A stretch of 64,000 nucleotides of DNA from the NCBI RefSeq assembly GCF_018614775.1, contig NZ_JAGGOF010000044.1, positions 1 to 64,000 of the forward strand. The letters run 5' to 3'. Below are positions 62,700-64,000 of the stretch, piece after piece. The stretch is from Pseudomonas fluorescens. GTDB lineage: Bacteria > Pseudomonadota > Gammaproteobacteria > Pseudomonadales > Pseudomonadaceae. Position 1 is the stretch's first letter. Each line of letters begins with the position of its first letter. The translations under genes and the position numbers were made by a program. Below the pieces are notes generated by a model. That model did not search any database. It saw only the letters and a program-made list of their open reading frames with translations, and was not told where the DNA came from.

Positions 62700-63506
62700 T
62701 CAATCGAGGGTGTCACTGGCGACGTGCCAGTGATCAAGCAACTGGCGGTAGCTGCCGTCGCTGCGCATGTCACTGACCACCTGCTGCACGGCGGCGCTCA
62801 GTTGCGGGTCGTCCTTGCGAATGCCTATCCCCGTGAGAATCCGGCTGAAGGCCGGGACGCCTTCCTCGAACAGATCGGGCGCCATGGCGGCGTAGTAGCC
62901 GGCGGTTTCCACGGTGGTGCCGTAGGCATCGACCTGGCTGATGCGCAGCGCCTGGAAGGCATCGGTGTCGGTGTTGTAGACCACCAGCTTCATCGGCGGC
63001 TTGCCGAAGGTGGCGAGCTTTTCATTCTCGGCGTCGAGCAAGGTCTTGATGGTGGAACCGTTGAGCACCGCGACCTTGCGCGCGGACAGGTCGGCCAGGG
63101 TCTTGATTGCCTTCGGATTGCCCTTGGGCACCACCACCGCCTGGCTGGAGTACATGTAGTTGACGATGTCGATGACTTCGCGGCGCTCGGGTTTGTCGAA
63201 CAGCTGGTCGACGATCATGTCGCACTGCTTGGCCAACAGCGCCGGGAGCAATCCGGAAAACGGAATGACCCGCCATTCCACCTTTTTGCCTCCCAGGCGC
63301 TTGGCGATCTCCAGGCCCAGGTCGACGGTCAGCCCCTTGGGCTTCTGCGCTTCATCAAAGGACACCAGCGGCGGGGAATCCATGCCCGAGCAGTAGACGA
63401 GTTTGTCGGCCTTGAGCAAGCGCTCCGGCACCACCGGGGCGGCGTGCGCCCACTGGGTACAGAATCCCAAGGTTAGTGCAGCGATCAACAGGCGAGGCTT
63501 ATGCAT
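62700..63506 (-). CDS. Amino acid ABC transporter substrate-binding protein
   Basis: A 268-residue periplasmic protein of the SBP_bac_3 family. Signal peptide 'LLIAALTLGFCTQWAHA'; then 'KLVYCSGMDSPPLVSFDEAQ' and 'GLTVDLGLEIAKRLGGKKVE', the opening of the first lobe, and 'LPALLAKQCDMIVDQLFDKP', the ligand loop. The usual Arg of alpha-carboxylate binding is not obvious in the visible motif, so the ligand may be a modified amino acid or a gamma-glutamyl compound. It is first in the operon with permease, ATPase and GGT-like genes. Confidence 0.92.
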   Translation of the reverse strand: MHKPRLLIAALTLGFCTQWAHAAPVVPERLLKADKLVYCSGMDSPPLVSFDEAQKPKGLTVDLGLEIAKRLGGKKVEWRVIPFSGLLPALLAKQCDMIVDQLFDKPERREVIDIVNYMYSSQAVVVPKGNPKAIKTLADLSARKVAVLNGSTIKTLLDAENEKLATFGKPPMKLVVYNTDTDAFQALRISQVDAYGTTVETAGYYAAMAPDLFEEGVPAFSRILTGIGIRKDDPQLSAAVQQVVSDMRSDGSYRQLLDHWHVASDTLD

Positions 63507-63581
63507 GACCAGACACTCCAGTTCGGTGGGTAACGGGCAGTACTCAGCGTCAAAACACGGGCAGGTTCAGGCCTGCTCTGG

Positions 63582-64000
63582 TTATTGTTTCGATTGCAGG
63601 AAATGGATCAGTTGCGGGACGGTGCCTTCGATGTGCGTACGCACGACCGCTTCGGCCTTTTCGGCGTCGCCGGCCCGCAGCGCCTCGAGGATGACCACGT
63701 GTTCCTGACGTGCGCTCAGGGGTTTGTCGACGTGCTGCAGCCACAGGCGCATGGGCGCCTCCACCAGCGCGTAGAGCGCGCTGATCTGCTTCAACAGTCG
63801 GGGGCGGCCGCTGAGGCTGCACAGGTATTCGTGAAAGGCCCGATGTCGGCTGACCCACTCGGCGCTCTCGTCGCGGTAGTCGTCCATTTCGTCCAGCAGG
63901 CGCTCCAGGGCGGCCAATTGTCGGGCGCCGATCCGGCCTGTCGCGACACGCACCGCCAGGCCTTCGAGGGCGCTGCGCATCTCGAAGACTTCCTGCAGTT
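63582..64000 (-). CDS. GntR family regulator, FCD domain (partial, cut by window edge)
   Basis: The C-terminal 139 residues of a FadR-type GntR regulator; the frame runs off the window end, so the N-terminal winged helix is not seen. The FCD ligand domain shows 'SRHRAFHEYLCSLSGRPRLL' with its metal-binding His, 'ARQEHVVILEALRAGDAEKA' and 'VVRTHIEGTVPQLI', the other two His positions. It is the gene just upstream of the amino acid transporter operon on the same strand and probably represses it. Confidence 0.88.
   Translation of the reverse strand, partial: LQEVFEMRSALEGLAVRVATGRIGARQLAALERLLDEMDDYRDESAEWVSRHRAFHEYLCSLSGRPRLLKQISALYALVEAPMRLWLQHVDKPLSARQEHVVILEALRAGDAEKAEAVVRTHIEGTVPQLIHFLQSKQ

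Noticed and set aside
1..64000. CRISPR arrays, tRNA or rRNA genes, complete insertion sequences
   Set aside because: No regularly spaced direct repeats, no tRNA-like cloverleaf or rRNA segments, and no transposase frames with terminal repeats were recognised.

Overview
The window is a chromosomal segment from a Pseudomonas, most likely of the P. fluorescens group. This rests on the gene families present, high GC with typical Pseudomonas codon use, REP-like 'CTGTGGGAGC' repeats, the many LysR/AraC/TetR regulators and chemoreceptors, and a dif site of gammaproteobacterial type. No rRNA, tRNA, CRISPR array or complete insertion sequence was seen. The landmark is a 28-bp XerC/XerD dif sequence at 14272-14299, which puts the window across the replication terminus. 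GGGNAGGG (KOPS-like) octamers found by eye mostly reverse strand at that point. Broken genes are frequent around it: an S41-like peptidase, a chemoreceptor, a hybrid kinase, and fragments of a metallo-hydrolase, an isochorismatase and a methionine aminopeptidase.

Region by region. 1-10.5 kb: a TetR regulator, then a XylR/DmpR-like sigma-54 activator divergent from a coniferyl-alcohol dehydrogenase gene (calA) with a textbook -24/-12 promoter. calA is followed by DUF1302, DUF1329, YCF48-like and MMPL/RND genes, which look like one operon for a lipophilic aromatic compound. 10.6-14 kb: small secreted and lipoprotein genes and a CDF-like transporter. 14-17.5 kb: dif, the broken S41-like gene, and a divergent KfrA-like DNA-binding protein and tyrosine recombinase. 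17.4-19.3 kb: a DJ-1/PfpI plus DUF2867 operon with a divergent TetR gene and a palindromic operator. 19.7-26.7 kb: an MCP with an orphan sugar-binding protein, a SnoaL-AraC regulator, and a flavin amine oxidase, cupin and polyamine-binding protein operon. 26.8-29 kb: a GlxA-type regulator, a 5'-truncated metallo-hydrolase and an isochorismatase relic.

29-31 kb holds the most striking gene: a HopAA1/RopAA-like type III effector preceded by a perfect hrp box, with no secretion genes nearby. 31-36 kb: a LysR/quinone oxidoreductase pair, an MCP, and dmeRF metal efflux with its G-tract operator. 36-43 kb: a methionine aminopeptidase fragment, a frameshifted HK-REC-HK hybrid kinase paired with a periplasmic binding protein, and a CHASE3-type MCP. 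43.5-50 kb: a LysR and an MFS gene divergent from a cytochrome c/2Fe-2S/molybdopterin hydroxylase operon. 50-57.6 kb: an old yellow enzyme, then a LysR gene divergent from SDR, MFS, split transketolase and esterase genes. 57.7-64 kb: a subtilisin-like protease, a gamma-glutamyltransferase-like enzyme, a polar amino acid ABC transporter and a GntR/FCD regulator cut by the window edge.

Starts were moved inward from the longest ORF where a Shine-Dalgarno site or family length argued for it. Family names come from recognising motifs and remembered homologues; no database search was run.
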